A DNA stretch of 64,000 nucleotides. Origin: JANQEU01 sp965242805. GTDB lineage: Bacteria; Bacteroidota; Bacteroidia; Cytophagales; Cyclobacteriaceae. Location: positions 2,480,001-2,544,000 of the forward strand of contig CBDETD010000002.1 of assembly GCA_965242805.1 (NCBI GenBank), written 5' to 3'. Shown piece after piece: positions 37,424-47,863 of this stretch (position 1 is the stretch's first letter; each line of letters opens with the position of its first letter). Below the pieces are notes generated by a model. That model did not search any database, was not told the origin of the DNA, and saw nothing but the letters and a program-made list of their open reading frames with translations. Both the position numbers and the translations under genes were made by a program.

Positions 37424-40400
37424 ATGCAGAAACTCCTGGAATCATATCTCAAAAGGTTAACAAACCTATCAGGAAATAATAGGTCTATTTTATTGCTTAG
37501 GATCATTTCAGATCAATTTATTGACTTGTTTGATTTTAATTATGAAAATGGCGGTCCTAGTTTTAGTCTGATCGAAGGTCTGATAGCAAATAAGTCCACT
37601 ATCAAATTGTGCGACGAAATCGATCCACGGGACAGTGGGACCAATTCACTTTCCATGCGTCTGAAGAAAATGGATCGTATGGAGAATTTTATTTTCCATG
37701 AACGTGGATCCAAGGACCTTTATGTTGGATGGCCATTTGTAAAGGGGAAATTTTCTGATGGCACAATGATCCGATGTCCTTTGATATTCTTTCCTGTCGA
37801 GATTAGAAAGTCGGATGGTGAATGGGTAATGAAGAGGAGAAAGGATGTGAATGTGACTTTCAACAAGTCCTTCTTACTTGGATATGCCCATTACAATAAA
37901 GTCTCCCTGGATGAGGAATTACTGGAAATGGTCCTTAATGACTTTGATCCCGATGCGACTGTCTTCCGAACTGAATTATATCAAGTTTTAAAAGAGAGTA
38001 ATCTCGAAATTGATTTTAACAAAGAGAATTTTAAAGATGAGTTAACGTCTTTCAAAAACTTCAGGAGATCAGAGCTTGAAAAAATCGAAAAGAACGGACA
38101 GGTACGACTTGAACCGGAGGCTGTATTAGGTATCTTCCCGCAAGCAGGATCATACCTTGTCCCTGATTATGTACACCTCATTGAGAACAATCAATTTGCA
38201 GATATTGAACAATTCTTCCTGCAAAGGATCAAAAAAGATCCTGAAGATGAAGGTAGGACGAAATTCTCAGATCGAGTACTCGAAGAAAACACCTATACTC
38301 CTTTTGAATTGGATGCATACCAGGAGGAATCAATCAAAAAGATCAAGAAAGGAAATTCCAGCACCATTCAGGGTCCTCCAGGAACCGGTAAGTCACAGTT
38401 GATCTCCAACCTTATTTGCGATTTTATTGCAAGGGGGAAAAACGTCTTACTTGTATGCCAAAAAAGAGCTGCGCTTGACGTTGTATTTGATCGGTTGAGG
38501 CAAAAAGATGTTCATGATTTTGTCGGTTTGGTCCATGATTTCAAAAACGATCGGAAGGACATTTTTGAAAAGATCCAATCTCAAATTGAGAAGATAGGGG
38601 AATATCGGCAGAAGAATAACGCACTGGACACTATCTACCTGGAAAGAACATTCAATCATGCCAGCAGGAAGATTGAATCGATTACTGAGGAACTGGAAGA
38701 GTACAGAAATGCCCTGTTTGATGAAATGGAATGTGGAAAATCTGTGAAAGAGCTTTATCTCTCCAGTAATACAGAAATGCCGGTAATCCATTTAAAACAG
38801 GTATACAATAACTTCAAATATGATGATGTAGACGAATTTGAGAGGAGACTGGACCGATACCTTTCCTACTACGATGAATATGAAAATAAACCCCATTTCT
38901 GGGCACATGAAGTGTCATTTGCCAATTTTACGATCGAGGATTTAGTAAATATTAAGGAGGCTATCGATGACATGTTCCAAACATTCGGTGAATTTATCGC
39001 GGACTCCAGAAATCTACTACATAAGGAACTTGATTACGACACCACAAATTTTTTTCTAGAAAAACGCTCTTCACTGGAACAACTTAGGTCCAACCTTGAC
39101 AATGAAGAGGTTTATGCCAGCTTCAAACACATGCTGAAAAGCAATCCTGACAAAGAAGGTGCCTGGCTTGTCGACATGGAGACTAAGGTTTTGAGTTGTT
39201 TCGAGGGTGCAGGTATTGAAACGTCTTTGAAATCAAGTGAATTGGGAAGATTTCAGGAAAGTATACAACATGCATTGAAAGCCCGTAAAAACCCTTTTGG
39301 ATGGCTTAGATGGCAATTATTTTCCAAAGACAGGATTTTCATTACCAGAGTTCTTGTGGCCAATAAGTTGAAAAGCAACAAAGAAGGATTTACCAATCTT
39401 ATTTCCAAAATAGACAATCGCCTCAATTACGAACATAACCTGTCAGCAATCCAGGGAAAAGATTGGTTGGGGTCTTTTCCACAAAGGATAAAGAAAACTG
39501 AAGTACAGAATTGGTTCTTTTACCAGCGAAATGCCTATAAATCTTATGACGTTTTTCACAGCCTTCGTAACCTTGATGCCTTTATAAGTTTCAAATCGGA
39601 CAATCGAAAGGAACAAGTAAGAATAATAAGTGAATTCATAGGATTAATTGACCGATTCCCTACTCACAAAGAGGAATGGAAAAAGTACCTTTCTGAGCAA
39701 CAGATAAGGGAATTGCTATCGGATAGGATTTCGAAAAAGGAAGCAAGGTCTCAACTTGACAGAGATTTCGAGAATCTTCATGACTACCACAGCATCCAGG
39801 CAGGTTTCTCCATGAACGAAAAAACTGTTGTCGATCTGATTGATGAATTTGAAGGTGGCCGACAGGAAAAATTAGACTGTTTCAAAAATAGCCTGGCCTT
39901 GGCCTGGATTGATCATATAGAATCGAAATATCCCGTGCTGAGGACCATATCCTCCCTGAAATTTGACCAAAACATTAAGGAATTAAGACAATCTGTGGAT
40001 GATAAGAGGCGTACAAGTCAGGACATTGTAATCCTAAAAACGCGTGAACGTACGTACGAGGATCTCGAATACAATCGACTAAACAATCTGGTGACCTATC
40101 GGGACCTGCAACACCAGGTTACAAAGAAGAAAAAGATATGGCCACTAAGAAGGGTAATTGCAGAACACAAGGAAGAAATTTTCAAACTTATACCTTGTTG
40201 GATGACATCTCCCGAATCCGCTTCAGCCATTTTCCCGATGGAAGAAATTTTTGATCTGGTTATTTATGATGAAGCATCTCAGTGTTTTGCGGAAAGGGGC
40301 ATACCTTCTATGTATAGGGGAAAACAGATCATTGTAGTAGGAGATTCCAAACAGCTGAAACCTTTTGACCTCTACCGGGTGAAATGGGAAGAGGAAAGCG

Positions 40401-41425
40401 ATGAGGACCTGCCTGAATTGGAAATCGACTCTCTGTTGGAACTCGCTTCCAGACATTTACCAAGCTCCAAGCTACAAGGACATTATCGCAGTCAGTCAAT
40501 TGAGCTTGTCGACTTTTCTAATCATAAATTTTATAATGGAGATCTTCATTTGATCCCACATATAAGTACAATTAATCAGGAAGAACCAGCCATTTCATAT
40601 GTAAAGGTAGATGGGAAGTGGGAAGCAAATACCAATCACAGAGAAGCCAATGAGGTCCTTAATCTCGTTGAAAAAATCCAGAAAAATACGAAGGGGAAAT
40701 CTGTTGGAATTGTCACCTTCAATGCTCCCCAGCAATCTTTAATACTGGATCTCATTGAGAAAAAGGAAGGGAATTGGTTGTTGCCTGAAACCAATCTCTT
40801 TGTAAAAAACATCGAAAATGTCCAGGGTGATGAAAGGGATATCATCGTATTTAGTACTGCTTATGCTAAAGATGATAGTGGCAAACTACAATTGAAATTT
40901 GGTTCGCTAAATCTTGAGGGTGGTGAAAACAGATTGAATGTTGCAATCACCAGGGCAAGGGAAAAAATATACCTGATCACAAGCCTGGACCCTTCAGATC
41001 TCAAGGTGGATTCAAGTAAGAATAGAGGTCCTGTATTATTAAGGGACTATCTTCAATATGCAAGCAATGTTTCTAGAAAAGAATGGGAGCCAATGCTCAG
41101 ATCCCCTGTGAAGGAGCATTTGGGATGGTATCTTAAAAAGAGAATTTCTGATTGGATCATACCCGAACAAAGCGATCAAAAGATAAAAGATACGTTACCT
41201 TTTGCTGACTTGGTAGTAGAAACAAATGGTAAACAAAACGGACTGATCTTAACAGATGATGACATCTATTTTGCTGCTAAGTCCTCAAAAGATATATATG
41301 TTTATCAACAAGAGTTGTTTACCGGCAAAAAATGGCCAAATATCAGATTGGATAGTCGGGATATATGGATGGATCCAAAAAAAATCAGGGACAGAATGAA
41401 GATTTATCTGAATCGTGTTTACTAA
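37424..41425 (+). CDS. Large superfamily 1 (Upf1-like) helicase
   Basis: 1333 residues. Residues 1-300 form an N-terminal domain seen in large DUF4011-like helicases. Motif I (IQGPPGTGKSQL) is at about 315-325. Motif II (VIYDEASQCF) does not come until about 948, so roughly 620 mostly helical, charged residues are inserted between them. Then follow VVGDSKQLKPFD (motif III), LQGHYRSQS (IV), VQGDERDIIVFS (V) and NVAITRAREKIYL (VI) at about 1175. The last 130 residues (EHLGWYLKKRI...PFADLVVE...GLILTDD...RIRLDSRDIWMDP, loosely) resemble a Vsr/MTES-type nuclease tail without convincing catalytic residues. Probably acts on DNA or RNA; a role in repair or phage defence is possible but unproven. It starts three bases after the ComEA-like gene. 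Confidence 0.82.
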   Translation: MQKLLESYLKRLTNLSGNNRSILLLRIISDQFIDLFDFNYENGGPSFSLIEGLIANKSTIKLCDEIDPRDSGTNSLSMRLKKMDRMENFIFHERGSKDLYVGWPFVKGKFSDGTMIRCPLIFFPVEIRKSDGEWVMKRRKDVNVTFNKSFLLGYAHYNKVSLDEELLEMVLNDFDPDATVFRTELYQVLKESNLEIDFNKENFKDELTSFKNFRRSELEKIEKNGQVRLEPEAVLGIFPQAGSYLVPDYVHLIENNQFADIEQFFLQRIKKDPEDEGRTKFSDRVLEENTYTPFELDAYQEESIKKIKKGNSSTIQGPPGTGKSQLISNLICDFIARGKNVLLVCQKRAALDVVFDRLRQKDVHDFVGLVHDFKNDRKDIFEKIQSQIEKIGEYRQKNNALDTIYLERTFNHASRKIESITEELEEYRNALFDEMECGKSVKELYLSSNTEMPVIHLKQVYNNFKYDDVDEFERRLDRYLSYYDEYENKPHFWAHEVSFANFTIEDLVNIKEAIDDMFQTFGEFIADSRNLLHKELDYDTTNFFLEKRSSLEQLRSNLDNEEVYASFKHMLKSNPDKEGAWLVDMETKVLSCFEGAGIETSLKSSELGRFQESIQHALKARKNPFGWLRWQLFSKDRIFITRVLVANKLKSNKEGFTNLISKIDNRLNYEHNLSAIQGKDWLGSFPQRIKKTEVQNWFFYQRNAYKSYDVFHSLRNLDAFISFKSDNRKEQVRIISEFIGLIDRFPTHKEEWKKYLSEQQIRELLSDRISKKEARSQLDRDFENLHDYHSIQAGFSMNEKTVVDLIDEFEGGRQEKLDCFKNSLALAWIDHIESKYPVLRTISSLKFDQNIKELRQSVDDKRRTSQDIVILKTRERTYEDLEYNRLNNLVTYRDLQHQVTKKKKIWPLRRVIAEHKEEIFKLIPCWMTSPESASAIFPMEEIFDLVIYDEASQCFAERGIPSMYRGKQIIVVGDSKQLKPFDLYRVKWEEESDEDLPELEIDSLLELASRHLPSSKLQGHYRSQSIELVDFSNHKFYNGDLHLIPHISTINQEEPAISYVKVDGKWEANTNHREANEVLNLVEKIQKNTKGKSVGIVTFNAPQQSLILDLIEKKEGNWLLPETNLFVKNIENVQGDERDIIVFSTAYAKDDSGKLQLKFGSLNLEGGENRLNVAITRAREKIYLITSLDPSDLKVDSSKNRGPVLLRDYLQYASNVSRKEWEPMLRSPVKEHLGWYLKKRISDWIIPEQSDQKIKDTLPFADLVVETNGKQNGLILTDDDIYFAAKSSKDIYVYQQELFTGKKWPNIRLDSRDIWMDPKKIRDRMKIYLNRVY

Positions 41426-41437
41426 GTGATCCCAGTT

Positions 41438-41905
41438 TTATTCAGATCCTGTTTCAACTCTCAACCCAACTCTTTCAATATCCAATAATGAATCTGTCCG
41501 CATAAAATGCGAGATTCGAAGGTTATACGTCCCTGCCTTGTCAAACTTGAAATCTTGCAGAATTGTATGATTGTGACTGAAAAGATTGCCTGACCCTGAT
41601 CCTTTGGGTCTCCCTGTTTTTGGATCAAAAAATAAAATCTCCTCCAATTTTTCAGATAATACCGAATCGGCTTCATCCAAAAGCTCATAATTGAAATAGA
41701 GATTGTAGTACGGATAACTGGAACGATTTGTGAGGGATACAATAAGGTTGTAGGTGCTATTCAAATCCTCAATTCCAAAGGAAAAGGAATAAGTGCTATC
41801 CTGTTTCCATACTCCATTCAGGTTCTCATAATCCGCATATATCCGGCTTCGATCACATGAAGTAAAAACAACAACAAGTAAAATCAAAAATGTGAATCTG
41901 ATCAT
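41438..41905 (-). CDS. gldH: Gliding motility lipoprotein GldH
   Basis: 155 residues with a lipoprotein signal (FLILLVVVFTSC, Cys at 17). The conserved GldH body starts with NLNGVWKQDSTYSFSFGIED and continues with YNLIVSLTNRSSYPYYNLY, GSGSGNLFSH and the C-terminal GTYNLRISHFMRTDSLLDI (quoted in part). GldH is required for gliding in Flavobacterium johnsoniae and is part of the lipoprotein set linked to type IX secretion. It overlaps ricT by four bases, the same pairing seen in other Bacteroidota. Confidence 0.92.
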   Translation of the reverse strand: MIRFTFLILLVVVFTSCDRSRIYADYENLNGVWKQDSTYSFSFGIEDLNSTYNLIVSLTNRSSYPYYNLYFNYELLDEADSVLSEKLEEILFFDPKTGRPKGSGSGNLFSHNHTILQDFKFDKAGTYNLRISHFMRTDSLLDIERVGLRVETGSE

Positions 41906-43056
41906 TTAGGACTTGAATGTGAATTAGGTCTCCTCTTTTTATGCTTGTTTTTGTTATTCCTTCGCTTATTCTTACGTTTAGATTTGTTGAATTTCCTGTC
42001 CATTGCGATCAAATCGCTATTCAACCCTGACATTTCAGATTTAATATCATGTATCTCATCCTCTACCAATGTGGCGGGGCGCTTTCCATTCTTGTTTTGA
42101 TCCAGCACCTCACCTACCCGGGAGGCATGTACAGGATACCACACATTTTCATCGTCATATCCAAACCAGAGGATCTTCTTGAAAATATCGGTCTTTTGTA
42201 GTTTGGCTTCCCCTTTTTGCGTCAATAAGGGGCCTTCAAATTGGGGAATGTCCTCCAGAGCCTCCATATAGGTATCCAGTTCATAGTTCAGACAACATTT
42301 CAACCGACCACATTGTCCGGATATCTTGCTTGGATTCAATGACAGATTTTGATAGCGAGCCGTCTGAGTTGTCACCGATTTGAAATCCCCCAACCAGGTA
42401 GAACAGCATAGTTCACGACCGCAGGATCCAATGCCACCTAATCGACCCGCTTCCTGCCGCAAACTAATCTGACGCATATCAACCCTGATCTTGAACTCCG
42501 ACGCCAATATTTTGATCAACTCCCGAAAATCCACTCGGTCATCCGCGGAGTAATAGAATGTAGCTTTTGTATTGTCCGCCTGGTATTCCACATCTGTCAA
42601 CTTCATATCCAACTTACATTCCTCGATGATCTCTCGTGTCCTGTAAAGTGTTGAAGTCTCTCTGTTACGGGCCTTTTGATACTTTTCAAGATCTCTGTCT
42701 GTTGCCAGGCGATATATAGAGCGAATATCATTTTCCTCATTCACCCCTTTTTTCATCATTTGAAGCCTTACCAACTCCCCTTGAAGTGAAATATATCCTA
42801 CATGATGACCGTTGGGTACATCAACAACAACAGCATCTCCGGTTACAAGGTCGAGGTTATTAGGAATCTGAAAGAACTCTTTCCTTCCATTCTTGAACCT
42901 GACTTCGACTATATCAAATTTATTCATCGAAGGGCCGTCCATATGTGACAGCCAATCGAATACATTCATTTTATTGCAGCCTCCGGTAGCACAACCACCG
43001 TTATTTTGACACCCAGCAACTTCACCATTTATTGTACCACACGTACTACACCCCAT
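41902..43056 (-). CDS. ricT: RicT/PSP1-domain iron-sulfur complex subunit
   Basis: 384 residues from ATG at 43056 (the frame continues upstream to 43086). The N-terminus is Cys-rich (GCSTCGTINGEVAGC, GGCATGGC), and the PSP1 C-terminal domain holds EAGRLGGIGSCGRELCCSTW, QCGRLKCCLNYELDTY and a basic C-terminal tail (KRKNKRRNNKNKHKKRR). RicT with RicA and RicF in Bacillus holds iron-sulfur clusters and influences RNA maturation. Its role in Bacteroidota is less known. It sits between gldH and purD, coupled to gldH by ATGA. Confidence 0.9.
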   Translation of the reverse strand: MGCSTCGTINGEVAGCQNNGGCATGGCNKMNVFDWLSHMDGPSMNKFDIVEVRFKNGRKEFFQIPNNLDLVTGDAVVVDVPNGHHVGYISLQGELVRLQMMKKGVNEENDIRSIYRLATDRDLEKYQKARNRETSTLYRTREIIEECKLDMKLTDVEYQADNTKATFYYSADDRVDFRELIKILASEFKIRVDMRQISLRQEAGRLGGIGSCGRELCCSTWLGDFKSVTTQTARYQNLSLNPSKISGQCGRLKCCLNYELDTYMEALEDIPQFEGPLLTQKGEAKLQKTDIFKKILWFGYDDENVWYPVHASRVGEVLDQNKNGKRPATLVEDEIHDIKSEMSGLNSDLIAMDRKFNKSKRKNKRRNNKNKHKKRRPNSHSSPK

Positions 43057-43110
43057 CTTCCAAATTGCTTTATAGGTTTCAATCAAATATAGTGAACTCC
43101 CATGGAATAT

Positions 43111-44394
43111 CTACTGACCAAGTTTTCGGAGGTCAAAACCTATATCTTTCCGGTAATTCATTCCATCCCAGCTTATTCCTTTTATTGCCTCATAACTGTA
43201 TGTGAGAGCGTCGTCCATAGTCACCCCTAAGCCTGTAATTGATAAAACCCTGCCCCCATTTGATACAAGGACCTCAGATTTGATCTTGGTGCCCGCATGA
43301 AAGACCCTGACATTACCAGATTCCTCCTCAATTTGAATTGGTTTACCCTTTTCATAGGGACCTGGATAACCTTCGGAAACAAGCATCACCGTGGACGCAG
43401 TTGAAGGATCAATTTTTAGATCCAATCCCTCCAGTTCTCCCTTAGCTGTAGCTACCATCAACTCCAGAAAGTCATTTTCGACTCTAGGCAAAACCACCTC
43501 AGTCTCCGGATCACCCATTCGGACATTATACTCAATCACGAAAGGTTCGTCATCTACTTTTATCAAACCGAAAAAGATAAAACCTTTATAATCCATTCCC
43601 TCACTTTCGATCCCTCGGATTGTTGGTTTGATTATCTTCTCCTCAACTTTAGTTCTGAATTCTTCATCGTAGAAAATCACTGGTGATATTGCTCCCATTC
43701 CTCCAGTATTCGGCCCTGCATCTCCCTCTCCTATTCTCTTGTAGTCCTTTGCTTCCGGAAGTATTTTATAGGACTTCCCATCCGTTACAACAAAAACGGA
43801 TACCTCAATACCTGATAAGAATTCTTCAACTAACACGGAACTACTTGCTGTTCCAAATTGACCACCGAGCATGGTAGTCAATTTGCTTTTCGCATCCTCT
43901 AAATCCTCAGTAATGATTACTCCCTTACCTGCTGCCAAACCATCAGCCTTGAGGACATATGGTCCATTGATTTTGGAAAGATAGTCAAGGCCTTCATTTA
44001 GATCTTCTTTTGAGAAAACTTCCGCCTTCCCCGTTGGAATGTTGTGCCTCTCCATAAACTGCTTGGCGAAGTCCTTACTACCTTCCAGTTGTGCTCCCTC
44101 ACTTGATGGGCCCACTATAAGTAATGATCTCAGCTCATCCTGACTTTTGAGGTAATCTACCACGCCGTTTACGAGGGGCTCCTCGGGGCCGACGATTATC
44201 AGATCTATGTCGTATTTAAGAACAGCTTCATGGATTGCTTTGAAATCATTTACTCCAAAATCCAGATTTTCAGCAATTTCAGATGTGCCACCATTGCCAG
44301 GCGCTACGAATAGTGAATCACAGTTGGGGCTCTGATGAATTTTCCAGGCGATAGCATGTTCGCGCCCTCCTGATCCAAGGACTAAAGTTTTCAT
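43111..44394 (-). CDS. purD: Phosphoribosylamine-glycine ligase
   Basis: Joins phosphoribosylamine to glycine with ATP, step 2 of purine synthesis. The 427-residue ATP-grasp protein has MKTLVLGSGGREHAIAWKI at the N-terminus, GPEEPLVNGVVDYL, PYVLKADGLAAGKGVIIT, LVEEFLSGIEVSVFVV, GPNTGGMGAISP and VIEYNVRMGDPETEVVLPR in family order. Length is normal. It lies 54 bases upstream of ricT on the same strand. No other purine genes are visible nearby. Confidence 0.96.
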   Translation of the reverse strand: MKTLVLGSGGREHAIAWKIHQSPNCDSLFVAPGNGGTSEIAENLDFGVNDFKAIHEAVLKYDIDLIIVGPEEPLVNGVVDYLKSQDELRSLLIVGPSSEGAQLEGSKDFAKQFMERHNIPTGKAEVFSKEDLNEGLDYLSKINGPYVLKADGLAAGKGVIITEDLEDAKSKLTTMLGGQFGTASSSVLVEEFLSGIEVSVFVVTDGKSYKILPEAKDYKRIGEGDAGPNTGGMGAISPVIFYDEEFRTKVEEKIIKPTIRGIESEGMDYKGFIFFGLIKVDDEPFVIEYNVRMGDPETEVVLPRVENDFLELMVATAKGELEGLDLKIDPSTASTVMLVSEGYPGPYEKGKPIQIEEESGNVRVFHAGTKIKSEVLVSNGGRVLSITGLGVTMDDALTYSYEAIKGISWDGMNYRKDIGFDLRKLGQ

Positions 44395-44438
44395 TCATTT
44401 AAAATTTGCCTGAAAATTAAGTAAAAAGTAGTGGTAAA

Positions 44439-46622
44439 TTAATGAGCAAATTCTGACATGAACTTTATTCTCATCAACCTTATTTCATCCTCAGAATAGT
44501 CATCTTTGAACTCACTCAATGCATCTTCGATGTTATCTGTTTCAGCGCTCATGAAATAATCATATACTTCATCCTGACGGTCATCGTCCAGCAATTGATC
44601 TATGTAATAATCCAGGTTGAGCTTAGTACCGGAATCACAAATATTTTCAATCTCCTGAATAAGATCTTCATATTTCATCCCTTTCTGATCTGCAACTTCC
44701 TCCAAATCAACCTGTCTGTCAATTTGCTGAATTATGAATATCTTATTTTTCGATTTCAGACCGGAAGATTTCACCAACACATCGGAGGCTGTCATGATAT
44801 CATTTTCATCCACATACTTCTCAATGAGTTCCAGGAATGGTCTACCAAATTTCCTGGCTTTACTATCACCCACCCCAATGATCTTCTTCAGGTCATCAAC
44901 TGTGGTTGGGTAGAGTGTGGCCATCTCCTCCATTGAAGGATCCTGAAAAATTACATATGGTGGCAGATCCTTTTGTTTGGCAACTTTCTTACGAAGTGCT
45001 TTGAGCATTTCGAACAGAACCGTATCATATGACTTTGCATCTATAGTGACTTTTTCTATCTCCTCTTCCTCTCCTTCGGTCTCATATTCATGATCTCTCG
45101 ATATCTTAATTGGAAATGGATCAATCAAATAGTTTATTCCCTTCTCCGTCAACTTGAAGATCCCTGGTGAATCCGTATCCTTTTGGATCAATTCATTAAA
45201 TAGCGTCTGGCGCACTACAGCTTTCCAAAAATTATCACCCTCTCCATTGCCGGTATTGAAAGTTTCAAGCATATTATGACCGTAGCTGTTTATGTGATCA
45301 GTCTGCTTGCCGGTAATAAGATGTACCAGGTGATTAATGTCAAACCGCTCCCCAGTCTGTTGTACGGCTTTGACAACTGTTTGTAAAAATTCCGTACCAT
45401 CAAATTGCTCCTTGGGATGACGACAGTTGTCACACATACCACAGTTATCTTCCTGATATTCTTCACCGAAATAATAAAGAAGCTGTTTTCTTCGACATAC
45501 GGAAGATTCGGAATAAGCAGACATCTCTTCCAATAGAAACCTGGCATTTTCCCTTTCTGTAACTGCTTTGTCCTTATTAAACTTTTCTAGCTTCAATATG
45601 TCATTGTAACTATAGTACATGTAGCATAAGCCCTCCAGTCCATCCCTACCGGCTCTTCCCGTTTCCTGGTAATACCCTTCGATCGATTTTGGTACATCGA
45701 AATGTACGACGAACCGTACATCCGGTTTATCTATGCCCATCCCAAATGCGATGGTCGCTACAATTACATCAATGTCTTCATTCAGGAATGCATCCTGATT
45801 TTTCATCCGTTCCTTACTCTCCATTCCAGCATGGTATGGAGCAGCTTTGACTTCATTTACCTTAAGAAACTCCGCGATTTCTTCTACCTTTTTCCGGCTG
45901 ATGCAATAGACAATGCCTGATTTGCCCTTGTTCTCCTTCACAAACTTTATCAACTGCTTCTTGGCCTGCTGTTTTGGTCTTACTTCGTAGTAGAGGTTTG
46001 ACCTGTTGAATGAGCTTTGAAAGATCTGCGCATCTTCAATGTTGAGATTCTTTTTTATGTCCAGCTGAACTTTCGGTGTAGCAGTGGCAGTAAGAGCAAT
46101 TATTGGAACATCTCCAAGCTGGCCAACGATAGATTTGATCCGTCGGTATTCGGGTCTGAAATCATGTCCCCATTCGGAAATACAATGTGCTTCATCAACT
46201 GCAACAAAAGAAACTTTGGCCTGCTTAAGAAAATTAATGTTCTCGTCTTTGGTCAAAGACTCGGGAGCTACATACAACAATTTCACCTCTCCGGATATGG
46301 TGTCTTTCTTAACTTTGGTGATCTCACCCTTACTCAATGTCGAATTCAGAAATCGGGCATTGACACCTACTGCATTCAACTGATCCACTTGATTTTTCAT
46401 CAAAGCAATAAGAGGCGATATCACGATGGCAGTACCTTCCTGAACAATAGCCGGCAATTGATAACAGAGTGATTTGCCTGCACCGGTAGGCATTATCACA
46501 AAAGTGTTTTTGCCCGCAAGCAAATTTTCGATTATATCTTCCTGGTTACCACGAAAAGTATTGTATCCAAAAACTTCACTCAGAGTGGACTTAACAATAT
46601 CATTATAAACAACATCCATCAT
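44439..46622 (-). CDS. recQ: ATP-dependent DNA helicase RecQ
   Basis: 3'-5' DNA helicase for recombination and repair. The 727 residues hold FRGNQEDIIENLL (motif 0), MPTGAGKSLCYQLPA (I), VAVDEAHCISEWGHDFRPEY (II, DEAH), ALTATATP (III), VIVATIAFGMGIDKPDVRFV (V) and QETGRAGRDGLE (VI). A Cys-based zinc site (CRRKQLLYYF...CGMCDNC) and a winged helix follow. An HRDC domain (about 510-590, PPYVIFQDPSMEEMATLYPT) and an extra C-terminal part are also present. Both ATG codons at the start are adjacent. It precedes purD by 44 bases. Confidence 0.95.
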   Translation of the reverse strand: MMDVVYNDIVKSTLSEVFGYNTFRGNQEDIIENLLAGKNTFVIMPTGAGKSLCYQLPAIVQEGTAIVISPLIALMKNQVDQLNAVGVNARFLNSTLSKGEITKVKKDTISGEVKLLYVAPESLTKDENINFLKQAKVSFVAVDEAHCISEWGHDFRPEYRRIKSIVGQLGDVPIIALTATATPKVQLDIKKNLNIEDAQIFQSSFNRSNLYYEVRPKQQAKKQLIKFVKENKGKSGIVYCISRKKVEEIAEFLKVNEVKAAPYHAGMESKERMKNQDAFLNEDIDVIVATIAFGMGIDKPDVRFVVHFDVPKSIEGYYQETGRAGRDGLEGLCYMYYSYNDILKLEKFNKDKAVTERENARFLLEEMSAYSESSVCRRKQLLYYFGEEYQEDNCGMCDNCRHPKEQFDGTEFLQTVVKAVQQTGERFDINHLVHLITGKQTDHINSYGHNMLETFNTGNGEGDNFWKAVVRQTLFNELIQKDTDSPGIFKLTEKGINYLIDPFPIKISRDHEYETEGEEEEIEKVTIDAKSYDTVLFEMLKALRKKVAKQKDLPPYVIFQDPSMEEMATLYPTTVDDLKKIIGVGDSKARKFGRPFLELIEKYVDENDIMTASDVLVKSSGLKSKNKIFIIQQIDRQVDLEEVADQKGMKYEDLIQEIENICDSGTKLNLDYYIDQLLDDDRQDEVYDYFMSAETDNIEDALSEFKDDYSEDEIRLMRIKFMSEFAH

Positions 46623-46789
46623 TCAAATGCCAGATATTAAGATAATTAAAAATGGTGATTTTTAATACTCCGGACTCAAAAAACCACATCATCCAACAAC
46701 CCAAAGTGTGAAAATAGTTGTATCCTTGCTTCCCGGAATTTCAGGTCCGCGAATCTAATTATTTTTAACTTCAAAACCGACATTTTGGT

Positions 46790-47863
46790 ATGGATAAGAG
46801 TATCTATGTTGTGATCATGGCAGGTGGATCCGGTACCAGATTTTGGCCTTACAGTCGCAATGCCAAACCAAAGCAATTTCTGGATATACTAGGTACGGGT
46901 AGATCACTGCTTCAGATGACTTTTGATCGATTCAAGAATTATACCTCCACGGACAAAATAGTGGTTGTTTCCAATTCCATTTACAAGGAAATCATTGAAG
47001 AACAATTGCCGGAATTGGGGCAGGATCAAATATTACTGGAACCGGACAAAAGGAATACTGCCCCATGTATCGCATATGCTACATACAAGATCAAAAAACA
47101 AGATCCAAATGCGGTACTAGTTGTGACTCCTTCGGATGCAGCCATTTTCAATGAAGATAAATACCTGAAGGTTATCGACACTGCTGTCCAATCTGCCTCG
47201 GAAAATGACAGACTTATAACCATAGGCATTAAACCCAACCGGCCTGAGACCAACTATGGATATATACAGTTCATTGAATCGTCAGAATCAGTGAAGCCGG
47301 TTAAGACATTCACAGAGAAACCAAACCTTGAACTTGCGGAGAAGTTCTTCGAAAGCGGTGATTTCGTTTGGAATGCCGGAATTTTCGTTTGGTCAGTCAA
47401 AAGTGTTGTAAAGGCCTTCAAAGAACTTCAACCAAATATTGCGGAACTGTTTCATTCCGGTGAGAAGGATTATTACACTTCCCGTGAGACCCCTTTTATA
47501 TCAAATGCTTACGCCAACTGTAAAAGCATATCAATTGACTATGCCATCATGGAAAAGGCCGAAAACGTATATGTAGTCCTTGGTGATTTTGGCTGGTCTG
47601 ACCTGGGATCATGGAATGCATTACATGAACTAAAGGAGAAAGATGATATGGACAATGTGATTGAGGAGTCTGCATTACTCTACAATTGCGAATCCAACTA
47701 TATAAAAAGTAATGGTAAGAAATTAGTAGTTGCCTCAGATCTAAAGGGATTTCTCATTGCTGACTTTGATGACGTGCTCTTGATTTGTAAAAAGGATGAT
47801 GCCGTGAGATTTAAAAACCTTGTGAGTGAAGTCCGATCTCATAAGGGAGACAAATATATCTAG
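46790..47863 (+). CDS. manC: Mannose-1-phosphate guanylyltransferase
   Basis: 357-residue nucleotidyltransferase that makes GDP-mannose from GTP and mannose-1-phosphate for polysaccharide and glycoprotein synthesis. Signature: VIMAGGSGTRFWPYSR with KPKQFLDI, then EPDKRNTAPCIAYA, VVTPSDAAIF, FTEKPNLELAEKFF, VWNAGIFVW and DYAIMEKAENV with LGDFGWSDLGSWNAL. No C-terminal isomerase domain is present, so it is the single-function form. It overlaps the converging rlmB gene by four bases at the 3' end. Confidence 0.92.
   Translation: MDKSIYVVIMAGGSGTRFWPYSRNAKPKQFLDILGTGRSLLQMTFDRFKNYTSTDKIVVVSNSIYKEIIEEQLPELGQDQILLEPDKRNTAPCIAYATYKIKKQDPNAVLVVTPSDAAIFNEDKYLKVIDTAVQSASENDRLITIGIKPNRPETNYGYIQFIESSESVKPVKTFTEKPNLELAEKFFESGDFVWNAGIFVWSVKSVVKAFKELQPNIAELFHSGEKDYYTSRETPFISNAYANCKSISIDYAIMEKAENVYVVLGDFGWSDLGSWNALHELKEKDDMDNVIEESALLYNCESNYIKSNGKKLVVASDLKGFLIADFDDVLLICKKDDAVRFKNLVSEVRSHKGDKYI

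Noticed and set aside
37424..41425. Calling the helicase part of a known phage-defence system
   Set aside because: No second defence gene, integrase or mobile element is adjacent; only the domain order hints at it.
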